From NCBI RefSeq assembly GCF_030864355.1, contig NC_083398.1, forward strand, positions 1,922,001-1,986,000: DNA of 64,000 bases. The letters run 5' to 3'. The stretch comes from Cutaneotrichosporon cavernicola (Eukaryota; Basidiomycota; Tremellomycetes; Trichosporonales; Trichosporonaceae). The notes under the pieces are model-generated. The model did no database searches, had not been told where the DNA came from, and saw nothing but the letters and a program-made list of their open reading frames with translations. Positions 32,687-44,707 of the stretch are shown here, piece by piece; the stretch's first letter is position 1; the number at the start of each line of letters is the position of its first letter. The position numbers were made by a program, and so were the translations under genes.

Positions 32687-33661
32687 TCATTGCTGCACTA
32701 CCGTTGTAGCTAGCACCTCCGAGGCAATGTTAGGCGGCACCTCACCGATCCACTCTTGCTGGCGCAGATACTGACCTAACGTAACGAGTCTTAGACCAGC
32801 CACACGCTCCTCCACCATCCGCTCAACCTGATCCGGCTCCATCTCCACCGCCAATATCCTGACTTGTCGTTCCACCTCGGTCCGGAACGCATCTTCCCCG
32901 TCCTGCGCCTCCTGAACGTATTCTTCTTCAGATACCTTGGACACCTCCTTGTCGGGTAATGTCTCCTGCCTCTTGGATCGGGGGTATGCTTCGACGCCGA
33001 CCAACGTCAACTCCGAATTAGAATTCGAGTTGGAGGCGACTTGGATTGCCAGGTTATCTAGGCGTTGCCAGGCCGCATCTAAACTGGGTCCGGGGAGGAG
33101 GATCTGTGTCGCGCGCCCGTTCCAACCTCTTTGAGATGGGGCGCGGTATGGGTGGTCGGTAATCAGAGTCGAGACGACAATCTCGGCGTGCTCGTATATC
33201 GCAGCTGGCATATGATGCCTAAGGAAGGGGTACACGTCGTGTACGAGGTGGTTGCGTACTCTTATTACGATAACATCGGGACGGACACGAGAGAGGGTGC
33301 GACACGGGTCGTCGGGCCATACGCTGTCTTTGTGGAGGGAGGCGCCGCGGTCAAAGGATAGAATGACGCGCTTTAGGTTCGGCAGCGTGGGTGCTCCGGC
33401 CGCGTGGCATTCGTCACAGCTGTGGCCACCGTCCACGTATAGTATGCGGGTATGGATTGCGGAGGGGGATTTGAGGGCGCGACGGAGGCGGGGACCGCGG
33501 TGTTTGTCGTCAATCAACATTGTGTGGTAGAGGTGCGGGGTCAGGATCCTGTTGAAGAGGGTATTGATGCGCGTTAGAATGCCCAGAGTTGGGTAAGGGA
33601 CGTGTCGGGCTAGGACGTGGAGTACGTCCTCTGGGTAAGACCAGAGCGTCTCTGTCGACAT
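32687..33661 (-). CDS. Divergent F-box-like protein
   Basis: A single exon of 324 residues. The N-terminus has an F-box-like segment (SYPEDVLHVLARHVPYPTLG, then ILTRINTLFNRIL, residues 8-42). A leucine-rich stretch follows (AAGAPTLPNLKRVILSFDRG), then pieces of the kind seen in the other F-box proteins (PRLRRALKSPSAIHTRIL). The C-terminal part is Glu-rich and helical (EEEYVQEAQDGEDAFRTEVE). It is less similar to the 47-57 kb group than those are to each other. Substrate adaptor function is inferred from the F-box only. Confidence 0.7.
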   Translation of the reverse strand: MSTETLWSYPEDVLHVLARHVPYPTLGILTRINTLFNRILTPHLYHTMLIDDKHRGPRLRRALKSPSAIHTRILYVDGGHSCDECHAAGAPTLPNLKRVILSFDRGASLHKDSVWPDDPCRTLSRVRPDVIVIRVRNHLVHDVYPFLRHHMPAAIYEHAEIVVSTLITDHPYRAPSQRGWNGRATQILLPGPSLDAAWQRLDNLAIQVASNSNSNSELTLVGVEAYPRSKRQETLPDKEVSKVSEEEYVQEAQDGEDAFRTEVERQVRILAVEMEPDQVERMVEERVAGLRLVTLGQYLRQQEWIGEVPPNIASEVLATTVVQQ

Positions 33662-34817
33662 TGTTCTGAGGGAGGAGAGCGGAGTGGTGGTGATGAAAGA
33701 TCACCTCAGTAGTGGTCATGTGTGGAGTGAGCGGAGCGGAGTCACTCCGAGGAATGTGCCTGTCGTTATCTCCGCCAACCACACAATTTGCTTTACGATG
33801 ACAACACGCACTTGGATCCATTCTCTTGCGCGGTGGATCCTACCCCACCCTCTCCCTTGAGCTTTCTCTGGTTGGCGACCTGCGCATCCTCCAGCCCCCC
33901 TTCGGGTTGTCCTACATATTGATCTAGCGTGAGGAAAACGATGGGTAGTGGCGGAGTGTGAGAATCTGCACCGTAGCCACAACCTGGCTTGGAGGGTGTG
34001 ATGGAGCTAAGACAACGCAGAACGAAGAGGGTGACTCACGAAGATCAATATTCGGGCGGGGGTGGCTTACGTTCGTGATCACTACCAACTTCTCCAAAAC
34101 AACATCGAGCTCGATTTCAATCCGCGCCACCATGCAAGTCCGAGCCACAATACTGTACGGCCTTATCCGGCCTGGCATACTTAGTGTGGCGGTGTGGGGC
34201 AGCTGCCTCACTGTGAAGTGTCCCCCGTCAACTAACCCCCGAATACGCTACGGGCAACTGTAGCAAAGTACCAAGACACCACTCCTCGTCACCGGGAGTG
34301 CCTAAGTCGTAACCCGAAGATCGCGGACGCGAGTAGCCCCTCTGTTGTAGTACTCGGCCCTTTAGAAGGCGCACATGTTCAACCGAATCGATGTACAGTA
34401 TCGCCCATTCACTCTAGACAACGAAGATTGCCTTCACAACCCATCCAGAGAGCCTTTATTTGTCTTTTCGAATGGGTCAAGCATAGTCATGAGTCGTTAA
34501 ACCGCCACCCTTGGTCTTAGATACTCAGCCTGCAGACTCCTCAACCCCGACAATGCACATGGATGTGCTGATTCGTAACGGGGATAAAAGAGCTTCGTAG
34601 TCATCAGCCTGCGGGTGGTTCAACGTCTACTGAACAAGCCCCAAAACTCCTGAGATCCCCGAAAACACGATGGACAGCAGTGAGGACGACGTTGTACTGT
34701 GGCAGTCTCTGTAGCATGCAGTTTATTCTGATTGCAAATAAGGCTAATGCCGTCCTGAGAAGATCATGACATGGTAACTAGAGCTTACAACTGCCACCTG
34801 CTAACCAACCCTCTTCA
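33662..34817. other. 1.15-kb intergenic, no gene
   Basis: Upstream of the F-box gene and downstream of the hydantoinase gene. Small open frames here share no splice signals and do not look protein-like. No copies of the GTGGGCG motif were seen. Confidence 0.45.
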
Positions 34818-37800
34818 CTATGCGCCATACTCCTCAATGACGCTCATGGGCCGCACGTACTCCCCGAGCGCCACATACGGAATGTCGTACCCGAACGCAG
34901 GCAGTGCACCGAGGTCGAGACCCCTCTGGGTCCCCGTCCACTGCGGCGCAGCGGCCATACCAAGCACGACCACCCGCTGACCGTACTTGTATTCTGGCGT
35001 ACCGAGGGCCAGACCATTCTGCGCATCCAGGACCGAGATGAGATCCGGTACGCCGGCAACAACCTCCTCCTCCCCTGACGGGAGGACGTGTCGGCAAAGC
35101 AAGTTCTCATTCTTGAACGGGATCTTCATCGTGCCGTGGAACGCTTGGCCCGAACCGGAACCCGAACCCGAACCCGAGTCGTCCTCATCAGCAGCGAGAG
35201 CAGTGATCGTGATCTCGCCATATGTGTGGCCCTTGAAAATGTGCCTGCCGAGAGCGGTGATCTTGCCGGCAAACAGAACGCGCGCTGCCCCGCGTCCACC
35301 AACGGCATCCACGAGGATACGTCCGACGTCGCCGATGTTGGATTGCTTTGTAGCCAAGGCGACGGCTCGGCCAAGGCGCCAACTCTGCGATACCGTGTTT
35401 CGTACGAGGCTGTCCTGGCAGAACGCGCGGGATAGAGGTCGACAAGCGACGTTGGCGTGTGTTCCCATCTCGATGCAGCCTGCGCGAAGAACCCGATCCA
35501 CGTCCTTGTAATGCTTGGCGGTCGTCATGAACATGTTAGAGCCGTCACCAGATACCATGGCGTTCGGGAGTGTCATTTCGGCGCGCTCGCCAGAATCCAT
35601 GACCTGCACAGTCGTCTGCCAGCCAGTAGGGTAGGCGCGGCCCATAAAGTCCCCATCCACAATGGGCAGGTCGAGGTAGCGGCTGGACCCGGCGAGCATG
35701 TTGAACATGCCGTTGCTGCCTCCGATCTCGAGAGCTGCGAGGGCGGCACAGTTGGTCGTGCCCATAAAGTTGAGGAGGGCGGTGATTGCCGCGGCGGGAT
35801 CGCCTCCGTCCAGGCGCTCGAGGACTACCTCGGGTGAACCAATGCCGCCGCCCCAGCACACGGACTTGTCGGCGCCCAGCGAGTCAATGTCCACTACGCG
35901 CACCCTCGCACCGCTGCGCACGAGCTCGCGCACGGCAAGCATTGTCGTAGCGGGATTGCCACCACCACCCGTGCCGAGGATGTAGCAACCCGTTGCGATC
36001 CACTCGAGGTCCAGCTCCGAGAGTGTCCACTCGCCTCGCTGCACGTGAGGGCGGTACGCGAGGATGTCGGGAGCGGTGAGGACAGGGTCTGCGACGGGGA
36101 GCGCATGCCTGCCGTTGGCGGCCGTGGCGGGAATGACAGGGGTAGTGGCGTCCCATGAACGCTGTGGCATCTCGTCTTCGTCGGAGGAGTCATCGGCCTG
36201 AAGAGCCGTCCCTGTCCACTCGCCAGCGGCCTTGACGTAGAATCGGCACCGCCCCGTGGTATATGCGATGGGGATGGATTCGCTCTCGACGACGACCGTG
36301 CTGGCAGGGTCGGCACCGTTTTCAATTGCGCGCTGCACGGCACGCGCCTCGACGAGGCGCTGTACTTCAGCGATGGACTTGGTGCTCGTATCCTCAAACG
36401 TATCGACGACGGCTGAGATCTGAGCACAAGCAGCTCCGACGGCGTTGGCAGCCTCATAGTGTGGGAAGCGGTAGACGTGGCTGACGCCGTGCAGCTGGTC
36501 GGGCACGAGAATGGCCCCTCCACCGACGAGGTAGAGCGGGACGTCGGCGGCGCTCGTCTTCATAGTGTCGACAACTAGCTCGATCATGGTCTTCATGCGG
36601 GTCTGGGCGGCTGCAATATCCTCCGGAAGGAGGTGGGTGACGAGGCTCGGCTCACCCACGCCGTCGCCCCTGCCTGCGGCGACGATAATGTCGGTCGCCG
36701 TGAGCGTGTTACCTCCGAAACACAGTGCCTCGTCGGTGATACGGTATCCGACAGAATCTGGTCCGACGCTAGTCTTGTCCCCGTTCTTGCGGATACGCGA
36801 CCCGCCACCGAGACCAATGGACTCGACGTGCGGCATGGGAAAGTTGAGCCGCACCCCACAGAGCTGGTGGAACGCACCTGCCTGTCGCGGAAAGCCGGTG
36901 GGAAGGAGCACGCCGACCTCGGTGGTCGTACCGCCCACATCGACGACGAGGGCCGTCTCGCGAGCGCGAGCCCCCTTCAGGCCAGCGAGGAAGTTGGCAC
37001 CGCGCATCGAGTTGGTCGGGCCGGACGAGAACGTGCGGATGGGCAGACGCACGGCCTGCGCGGACGTCATGAGTGTACCGTCATTAGACGTCAGGAAGAG
37101 GGGGCATGTGAGACCAAGGGCCCCAGCTGATTCCTGGAAGCCCTTCACGGTGCGGGCTGCAAAGGTGCGGAGTGCTGCGTTGAGGATCGAGGCGTTCTCG
37201 CGCTCGAGCAACCCGATGTTCCCCACGTCCTTGGAGATGGTGACGTATGCGCCTGGTAGCTCGGCGGAAACAATATCGCGCACTAGCTCCTCTTGACGGT
37301 ACACGGTGTCGATGGGCGAGTAACATCCGGAGATAGCGACCGAGCGAACGCCGAGGCGCGCCATCTCGGCACACGCGGCGCGGATCTCCAGCGGGTCCAC
37401 CTGCTGTCAGCGCTTTATGTGGGGAGAACGTACCGAGGCGATCTCAGAGCCGTCGACCTGCAGTCCGCCCGCGGCGAAGAATACGGGACCCTCGAGGACA
37501 GCGCGCAGTTCGTATGGGAACGAGGAGAAGGGTGGGCAGAGGCGTGAGAAAGGCCCACAGAGTCGGATCACGCCAACGCGGTCGAGTTTGGCGACATCTC
37601 GCTCAATCAGGGCATTCACAAAGCTCGTTGTCCCAATGGCGACAGCTTGAATCTGTCGCCGGTCCACCGAAGCTAGGTCAAGCGCGGCCGCGACTGCCTG
37701 CTGGATACCACGGGTGACGTCGGGTGTCGTTGGCGCCTTGCACGCCGCAAGGACGGGGTTCACGCATCCCGGGGTCAGATCGAGGATGACGGCGTCACTG

Positions 37801-37906
37801 GTGTCAGTCTTGGAACGCGCGCTGCTCACGTGTTTGTGCCGCCTACGTCGACGCCGATGCGGAGCGGCGCGTCGGTGTCGGGTGAAGGAGCTATGGGGAT
37901 GGTCAT
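34818..37906 (-). CDS. Hydantoinase/oxoprolinase fused to DUF917
   Basis: Three exons (37830-37906, 37434-37797, 34818-37400) with introns of 32 and 33 nt give 1007 residues. The first half is a HyuA-type hydantoinase/oxoprolinase. Its ASKHA nucleotide-binding loops are IGVDVGGTNTDAVILD near residue 17 and ALVVDVGGTTTEVGVLLP; it also has SSGPTNSMRGANFLAG and GLGGGSRI. The second half is a DUF917 unit (YILGTGGGGNPATTMLAVRE, then DIDSLGADKSVCWGGGIGSP, GDFMGRAYPT and SDGEITI-like strands). Family members hydrolyse cyclic amides (hydantoins, 5-oxoproline) with ATP; the exact substrate here is unknown. A short (Ser-Gly)n tract comes from an ACCCGA microsatellite near 35152-35180. It shares a 418-bp divergent promoter with the transcription factor. 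Confidence 0.88.
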
Positions 37907-38324
37907 TGGATCAGCGTGGAACAGAGCTGGGGTGAGTAAGTGGTGCTTGGTCGTAGCGGCGATTTAAACATTGCCGCTCGGGACCACTACATGCTCGTGG
38001 TCATCATCTGGTGCTGCGGGTGTGGGCGAGTCTGCAACAGAGTGGGGGACGTGATGAGAGACGATAGAAGAGCGCCCACACGCCCACACGCCCACATTTC
38101 TTCATGGCCTGGCGGTTCTATTGGCTCATAACTAAGCCCTACTTCTGAACCCACATTCCACGGCTACACCACGGCATCTCGCACATGAATCGAGGTGACA
38201 CCAGTGGGCAGTGGGCGTCCGGGTCCACATGTTGAATACGATCTGAACGCACTGATCTGGGCTAGTCACCGCCCACTCACTCTCGTCTCTCAACCCCCAC
38301 CTGTCTACCCCACACGCCCACAGA
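37907..38324. promoter_or_regulatory. Bidirectional promoter with seven GTGGGCG sites
   Basis: This lies between the hydantoinase and transcription-factor start codons. Exact GTGGGCG or its complement occurs at 38022-38028, 38073-38079, 38081-38087, 38089-38095, 38211-38217, 38270-38276 and 38315-38321. Three copies at 38073-38095 are tandem with an 8-base period. The last ends four bases before the transcription factor's ATG, which would suit autoregulation. Confidence 0.7.
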
Positions 38325-41223
38325 ATGGACTCGAGCTCGCTCGCCTCGGCGTCCGACTCGGGCCGCGACGAGCTAGAGTCCGTCTACCGCTGCGCCCACT
38401 GCCCGAAGGAGTACACTCGGCGCGACTATCTGCAGAGGCATGAACTGAACCGTGCGTCCGTTGTGGCGGGGCTGATGTAAGATACGCGGCCGCAGTCGAG
38501 GTGTCCCTGGTGTGGAAAGCGGTTCGCCCGGCAAGACGTGCTCCGGAGGCATATTGCGGGGTCGTGCAAGTTGCGGCAGGCTGACGAGTTGCGGGTGCGG
38601 TCACACAGCCATGTCAACGCAGACGTCCGCAGCAAGGACTCGCGGAAGAGGACTCGTCGGACCTCGCGTGAGGATACATTGCTCGCTGGCCCAAGTAGCC
38701 ACCACTCCTCGGATTCGGACGGGATGGACGACGGGCAGATGGAGATGGGCCCGCCCACTTCGCCACATGACCACCGGCTGGGAAGGCGTCTCGATGGTCT
38801 CGATGTCGATGGCCAAAGCTCATCCACATTCAACATGTCTCTGCCGCCAATCATGGTCACTCCTGATAGCATGGACGCTGTCGACCTGCCGCGCGTGGCG
38901 CCGCATGAGCAAGCACCAGTCTCGGGAGGGAGTTGGAATAGCCATCGCCCATCCGACACGTACGTAGAATCTGGAAGGGCGTTGAGTTCCTTTGACTCGG
39001 TTCTCGCCGTCCAGCGACCGTCCGTTGACTACTTGACGCACAGCGATAGCGGCCACAGCGTCGATGCGGGTCCAGGCATCCTGGTCCCTACCCCACCCAT
39101 GCCAGAGGTGCAGATGGGCTTCGGCGACCCCACCAACGCTAATAGCATGGACCACCTGTTCAACTGGTTGTTCAGCATGACGAACATCGAGAATGTCTCG
39201 ACCAGAGGTCCAGTGGTTGGCCTGACTGGACTGGAAGCCAGTCATGTCGAAACACAGTGGCTGTCTCGGGACGACCAGACGGCGGATCAGCTCGTCCCCC
39301 GTCACTCTCGGAGCACAGTGCTTGAATCACTCGAGTCAACCTCCCAGGAAGATACCCGGCCCTCACCTACCCGCGCACCACACAGTGGCGGCCCGCCATT
39401 TCCTTCATTCCCGGAGACGTGGGACGAGGCTGGCTGGCGTCTACCTCCCCCTAAAGACCTCATCGACGAGCAAGCCCGTTCAGATATGCGTGACCTGTTC
39501 GACGGCCCGGAACGCGAATACTTCTCTACCTCAGCGTTCAGCATTGCGCAGATGAAGCTCTACCTGGAGCTATATTTCCTGTGAGTCTGGCCCTCTTCGC
39601 CACTTACGACAGAAACTTCGCTCCGTTGTATCCCATCGTCCACCGCCCGTCTCTCGGATACCGGCGTCTGCCGCCCGACCTCCTCCTCACAATGCTCTGC
39701 ATCGGCACAGCGTTCGCCGACGACCGCGCCGGCTTCCGAATTGCAATGAAGATACACAAGCGGCTGCGGAATCGTGTCTTCGACGTGCGTAACCCCATTG
39801 TATCGCTGACAGCAGATGGCCGAGGCCGAGCCCCGCGCCCCGCCACATACGATTATGACAATCCTGCTCATCAACTACTTCTCGCGCTCGTACTGTAGCG
39901 TCAAGGAACACGCTGTCGCACAGATCTTCCACTCGTCCTCAATAGTGATGGCGCGCCTGGCCGGCTCGTTCCTCCCGACATTCGCTCCGCACCCAAGCCC
40001 CGTCGCCTCAAATCCCCTCGATCACTGGCTGGCATGGGTGGCCCAAGAGGAGCGGAAGCGCGTCGGGTGGCTCGCGTTCATGATGGACACCGAGAACGCT
40101 GCCCTCTTCCGACATTACCTGATCGTGCACTTCTTCTCCGTCCAGATCGACTGGCCATGCCAGGAAGACGTGTGGGACGCGCTTGACCCGTTTGCTTGGT
40201 CTACTGCGCAGAGGGTTACCGTGCAGCCCGCCTCCTTCCGTGCGACGCTGCACGAGATCGCGGCGCGCGGAACTGTACCCCCCAACCTATCCGAGACGCA
40301 TCTCTGGATCACGCTGCATGGTCTAGTCAGCGTTTGCTGGACCCTGCTGTGGCGAGACCTCGGCGACTTGAACATGGTGCGCGAGACAAAGATCTTGCGC
40401 TGGAAGAGCCTCCTGTGCCGCGCGTTCGAATCTTTGCGCCAGCATGTCAGCCTTCCGGCACGGAGCGGCGAGGAAATCGACAGACCCATCTTCTGGTCGG
40501 GTGTGCCGCTTGCGCACCTCGGTGAGTTGTGTCGAGAAACAGCTGACGAAAGGCTGTATCCTACTTCTCACGGATACAGAGGCTGTGCGAATCTACGCTG
40601 GCGCAGGAAGTGAGTGTTGGTACAGCGGCTCTGACTTTACAGATATCGCTGGGCGACCAGTTCTCAGCGGCGAATGGGTCAACGCCAACACCTACGTTTC
40701 TCAGTGGGCACGCAGCGAGGACGGGACGTACAGCTGTGCGACGGCGATTGAGCGTGAGTGTTCCCCGCGCATTTGCTCACACCAGTCCTAACGCAGCTGT
40801 TCAAGTGGTCCCACGAGGTACGATTCCAAACCGCCCCGAGCCTTGTCCCGTGGTGTATTGTGAGCTTTAACTGGGAAAAGCTGACAGCAGTACATTGCCT
40901 CGCTTGTAATCTGGGCGTACTCGACATCACTCGATGGACCAGTAGCCTTTGACGCACCGTACATCATCCGCGCGTCGCCAGGAGCCGACGGCCTAGATGA
41001 GGACATCAAAATCGAGCCCTCGCTCGCACGCCGCGACGCGCTCGCGTACCTCTCGCGCATGGGGGTTGACGCTGCTGACCTGCCCCACACAAGAGGCAAG
41101 AACCGCTGTGACGGAATTCTGGCGTACTCGGCGTATCTGCTCGGCACACTGGGGAGGGGGATCATGGACGAGTCGAGGGGGGTATTGCTAGGTGTGCTTG
41201 CTGGAGGGCCCAGTTCGTTGTAA
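38325..41223 (+). CDS. C2H2 zinc-finger / fungal-specific transcription factor
   Basis: Eight exons with introns at 38452-38481 (30), 39581-39612, 39785-39815, 40522-40552, 40610-40642, 40754-40785 and 40818-40890 sum to 879 codons (878 residues). Two N-terminal fingers occupy about residues 22-75. The first is CAHCPKEYTRRDYLQRHELN plus a final His that spans intron 1. The second is CPWCGKRFARQDVLRRHIAG ending in Cys (C2HC). A disordered Ser/Asp region follows, then from about residue 410 a Fungal_trans regulatory domain (LYPIVHRPSLGYRRLPPDLL, then WVAQEERKRVGWLAFMMD). Both finger helices have Arg at positions -1 and 6, which favours G-rich sites. Its position between catabolic genes whose promoters share GTGGGCG makes it the probable pathway regulator. 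Confidence 0.87.
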
Positions 41224-41584
41224 CTGTATTTCCGTTGTATTCGTTTCTGAGGCATTGAGTAGCTTGATCATGATGCTGACGATGGCGGAACCGAACGGCT
41301 CTCACGTGATCAGTTCGAGTCGCTTGTCCATCGTTCAAGAAGGGCAAAAAGCTGACGGTAACAAAACGGCGCGGTGGATCAGATTCGATCCACCGATGAA
41401 TGCTACTCTGCTTTCGAGACATGAAATGAATCATGCGGGATGAATTATCCAGTTTGGTTATGCTACGCCGTTATCATTTCTCCGTTTTTGCTGGCTATAT
41501 CCCCGCTCACCACTCGGACGTCCCGTTGCTTCCATGCTGTTTGCATGGTTTCCTGTACCAACTACACTATGCATCAACCGAAAC
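41224..41584. other. Convergent 3' spacer
   Basis: 3' flanks of the transcription factor and the aldo-keto reductase. It is AT-richer than the coding regions and has no GTGGGCG motif and no gene. Confidence 0.5.
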
Positions 41585-42643
41585 CTAATCAGAATCATCC
41601 AGGTCCGCATAGTATTTGTACCCAATGACCTCGGACCAGTCGCAGTACCTGTGCCGCAAGCCCTTTGTACTGTCGTAGATGGCTTGAATGTCTTCCAGTG
41701 TGAGCTGGACGACATTGAGATTCTGCTCGATCCGTTCAGGCGTGACAGACTTGGGAAGGACTGAGTGCCACTCCTTTGCGTCAGCTCTCTTCCTCCCCGA
41801 ACTTACTGAGAGCTGGAGACTGATGAGGACGTTGGCGGGCGCGATACCATACTTGTTGGCGAGACGCTTGACAGTCTCATTCTCCTGGATGGGCGGAAGA
41901 GTATTCTGCTCCCCGTAAGAGGGGTTCGTGTTCCCTAGTGGCGAGTAGGCCGTAACATGCATCCCGATCTACTGTCAGAATTTTCCTTTCGAGGGATTAC
42001 CTTCTTGTGGAAGGCCATGAAGGCGTTCTGGGGGAGGTACGGGTGTCTCTCGAGCTGGTGAAGTGCTGGCTTGATGGTTGCTGAGGCTAGGAGACGTTCT
42101 AGCTCGCTCTTGGAGAAGTCTTCGTTAGCTCATTCTTGAATTGGCGTACTAGAAACTCCGATATTCCGCGCGAGGCCGGCGCGTACACACTCCTCCATCG
42201 CCTTCCAGGTGTCGACGTAGTCGACGTCGATGACCTTGATGTCGTCCCCGGGCTCCATGGCGCAGGGATAGTGCATGAGCCACAAGTCGACGTAGTCCGT
42301 CCCGAGGGCAGCGAGGGATTTCTCAAGCGCGGGACGCACGTCCTCGGGCCGGTGATCGGCTACCGTCAGTGGAATCGGGTTGAGACTCACTGTTCCACAG
42401 CTTGGTCGTGATCCAGATCTCGGAACGAGGGACGGCCGATTTCGCCACGCCCTCGCCTAGCGCTTCCTCGTTACCGTAGATTGTGGCCCCATCGATGTGT
42501 CGGTACCCCGAGACGAGAGCGTGAGTGACGGCGCGCGAGAGCTGCTCGGGCGGGGACTGCCAGCATCCGAGACCCATGGAGGGCATCTGGTCCCCCGACG
42601 GCAGGGTGATGTGTGACGGCGGAGCGGCTTGGGTCGTGACCAT
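41585..42643 (-). CDS. Aldo-keto reductase (cluster member)
   Basis: Five exons (42391-42643, 42150-42359, 42001-42119, 41807-41968, 41585-41773) with introns of 31, 30, 32 and 33 nt sum to 311 codons (310 residues). The AKR tetrad is visible: HIDGATIYGNEEALG supplies Asp and Tyr, ITTKLWN supplies Lys, and LWLMHYPCAM supplies His. The NADPH-binding end has VLPKSVTPERIEQNLNVV. The GVSNFSKSELERLL strand is interrupted by a 30-nt intron. AKRs reduce carbonyls with NADPH; the substrate is unknown. A TATA-like element lies about 50 bases upstream (42691-42696), and five GTGGGCG sites lie in the intergenic region beyond it. Confidence 0.9.
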
Positions 42644-43485
42644 GTTGTATGAGGGTGGTAGAGTGGCGGATATGGATCTTTGCAGGTCGTTATATCAGCC
42701 CAATACATGGCCACAGCTACGACCAGCGTGGCAAGTATGTGGGCGAGCCACCATCATGCATCGCTCTGTGGAACATGGTTGAGGTGTTTGGCGAATGCAG
42801 CGAATGCCCCAAGGTGGCCAAACTCCGACATGTGGGCGCGGGTGTGGGCGGCATGACTGATGGGGCTCATGCAAATGGTCCCCGATTGACGATAAGCGAT
42901 CAGTATTATTATAAGCGTGTGGGCGGGTGAGCGCGTGACCTTTGCAGAGTGGGGCTTGTGGGCATCTTGAGCGTCATACTTGGGATGATGGTTCGTTCGA
43001 GTCTTCAGCTACCGCCGGCGAAATGGAAAGAACGAATGGGACGCTTAGCCCACTTGAGAGTACGAGTGGTTGGCTGTGTGCAGAATCTGAGAGCGAGAGG
43101 CCAACGCTTGTCGTTCTCAGTTCGTTTGGGTAGTGTCGCAATCTAAAAGTATCAAGTACACGCCCACTCTACAACGGCAAAGTCCCGGAAGATGACTGCT
43201 AACCGACTACGTTAGCCACACCCACGCCCGACCCTGGGTATCTCAAACATTGATGCAATGATGCTGCCTGTCGCAACGTGAGAAACCACCAGTCCTACAG
43301 CTTTGCATAGGCTGCCAATTTATACTGTGACTGCTATTCCACAGACACTCAATCCAGCCTGTCAGACCACTTGTCGTCGTCGCTGGGGCAGAGTCCGTTC
43401 CTAATCCAGATGCAACCGCCGAGAATGGGGAACCACACATAGCTTGAACAGTACACTTTACAACCATGATGACATAACCCGGCAA
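42644..43485. promoter_or_regulatory. Aldo-keto reductase promoter with five GTGGGCG sites
   Basis: Exact sites lie at 42739-42745, 42832-42838, 42844-42850, 42919-42925 and 43161-43167. A TATATC element at about 42691 is correctly placed for the minus-strand AKR. GATAAG, a possible nitrogen-control GATA site, is at about 42893. The right-hand end is the 3' flank of the oxygenase gene. No gene seen. Confidence 0.65.
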
Positions 43486-44707
43486 CTAGGCAGAACCCTT
43501 GATGCCCGAACCGACATACGTCGCGTTCAGGCGCATGTTGACATACTCGCCAGCCGTGATGGGCTCGTACTTCTTGGGGCGCTCAGGCCCAAACGTGCCC
43601 GGCAGAGCGTCAATCGTCATGTTGGCGTTGGCCGAGCAGAACTGGTGTCAGAGTGTACTCATAGAGACGTACGTATGGGATGCTGAAGCGCTCGCGGGTC
43701 ATCTCGCCGTCCTCTGGCCGGCGAGCGGGGGCACGAACACGGTGCAGCGTCGAGTGCAGCTCGTCGTTGCTCCACCGCATAAGGAAGTCGCCGATGTTGA
43801 ACACGACGGCGCCCTTGATCGGTGGGGCGGGGATGAATGTTCCCGGCTGCGAGGGGGACTCAACTTCGAGTCCACCAACGTCGTCCTGGAACAGGAAGGT
43901 GCATGTGGAAAAGTCCTCGCTGTTAGATGTCACAATATTCAGCTTACGGTGTGGGCGCCGATACGGCCCTTCTCGCCCGACTCGAAGACACTCCAGGGAG
44001 CTGACGGGTCTTGGTTAGCCAGAATGACAGCCCACTCACAGTGAAGGAGACGAAGCTGGTTGTCGGCGTCGGTGTGGTACTTGTCGAAGAAGTCGGTCGG
44101 GACATGCGGCATTCCGAGGGCGAGAGCATGCAGTGCCTTCTCCTGCAGCGCACGCCCGATGCTCATGAAATGCTCGGCACCAGCTCGGAAACCAGGGAGG
44201 TAGTGGTCCTCGATCCAAACATTGTGGCAGCGTTGCGAGTCGCCGGATCCTTCCATCAGCTCTGATGGGACGCCACGCACCCATGTCAAAGCTCTCCTTA
44301 AAGTCGGCTCCTTTGCCACGCAACTCGTGCAGCTTGTCCTCGTCAAACACCATCTGCGATACTTGCTCGACTCCGACACCCGAGTATCCACTGCATGTCA
44401 GCTCTAGGAGACAGAGGGACGCACCGGTGCTGATCGCCGCGCGGGGGGTGGGGTGCTGTCATCTTGACGTCGTAGGGCAGCTCGAAGAACTTTTTTGACC
44501 ACGAGAAGATGGCATCCACCTCCTCCTGTGGTACACCTGTGTTCACGAGGTACGCGAAGCCGACGTCGCGACATGCCGCATAGAACTGCTCGCCAATCTC
44601 CATGGCGCGCTGATGTCAGGTGAGCTCAAAGGGAGGCTTACCTGGCTCGTGCCGTCGCCAAAGCCTTCAAAGTCGATGATGGGGATCTCGGAATTCTGGA
44701 TAGTCAT
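43486..44707 (-). CDS. 2-oxoglutarate/Fe(II) oxygenase, isopenicillin-N-synthase type
   Basis: Seven exons with introns at 44610-44641, 44391-44424, 44250-44280, 44010-44039, 43916-43947 and 43642-43672, all 30-34 nt, sum to 344 codons (343 residues). The N-terminal DIOX_N part is present (IPIIDFEGFG, FYAACRDVGFAYLVNTGVP, HRGYSGVGVE). The iron triad is complete: GAHTDFST supplies the HxD, LHSTLHRV the distal His, and RERFSIPYF the RxS that holds 2-oxoglutarate. Such enzymes hydroxylate or desaturate small molecules; in fungi some oxidise pyrimidines and nucleosides. The substrate here is unknown. It is divergent from the permease, with 385 bp between starts. Confidence 0.9.

Noticed and set aside
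36565..37296. 243-codon plus-strand frame within the hydantoinase gene
   Set aside because: Antisense shadow of a long, clearly conserved coding region; GC-rich codon bias creates such frames.
40754..40796. Intron 40754-40796 ending at CTAACGCAG in the transcription factor
   Set aside because: It breaks the reading frame; ending at CTCACACCAG (40785) restores LLTQLFKWSHE and keeps the Fungal_trans frame to the stop.
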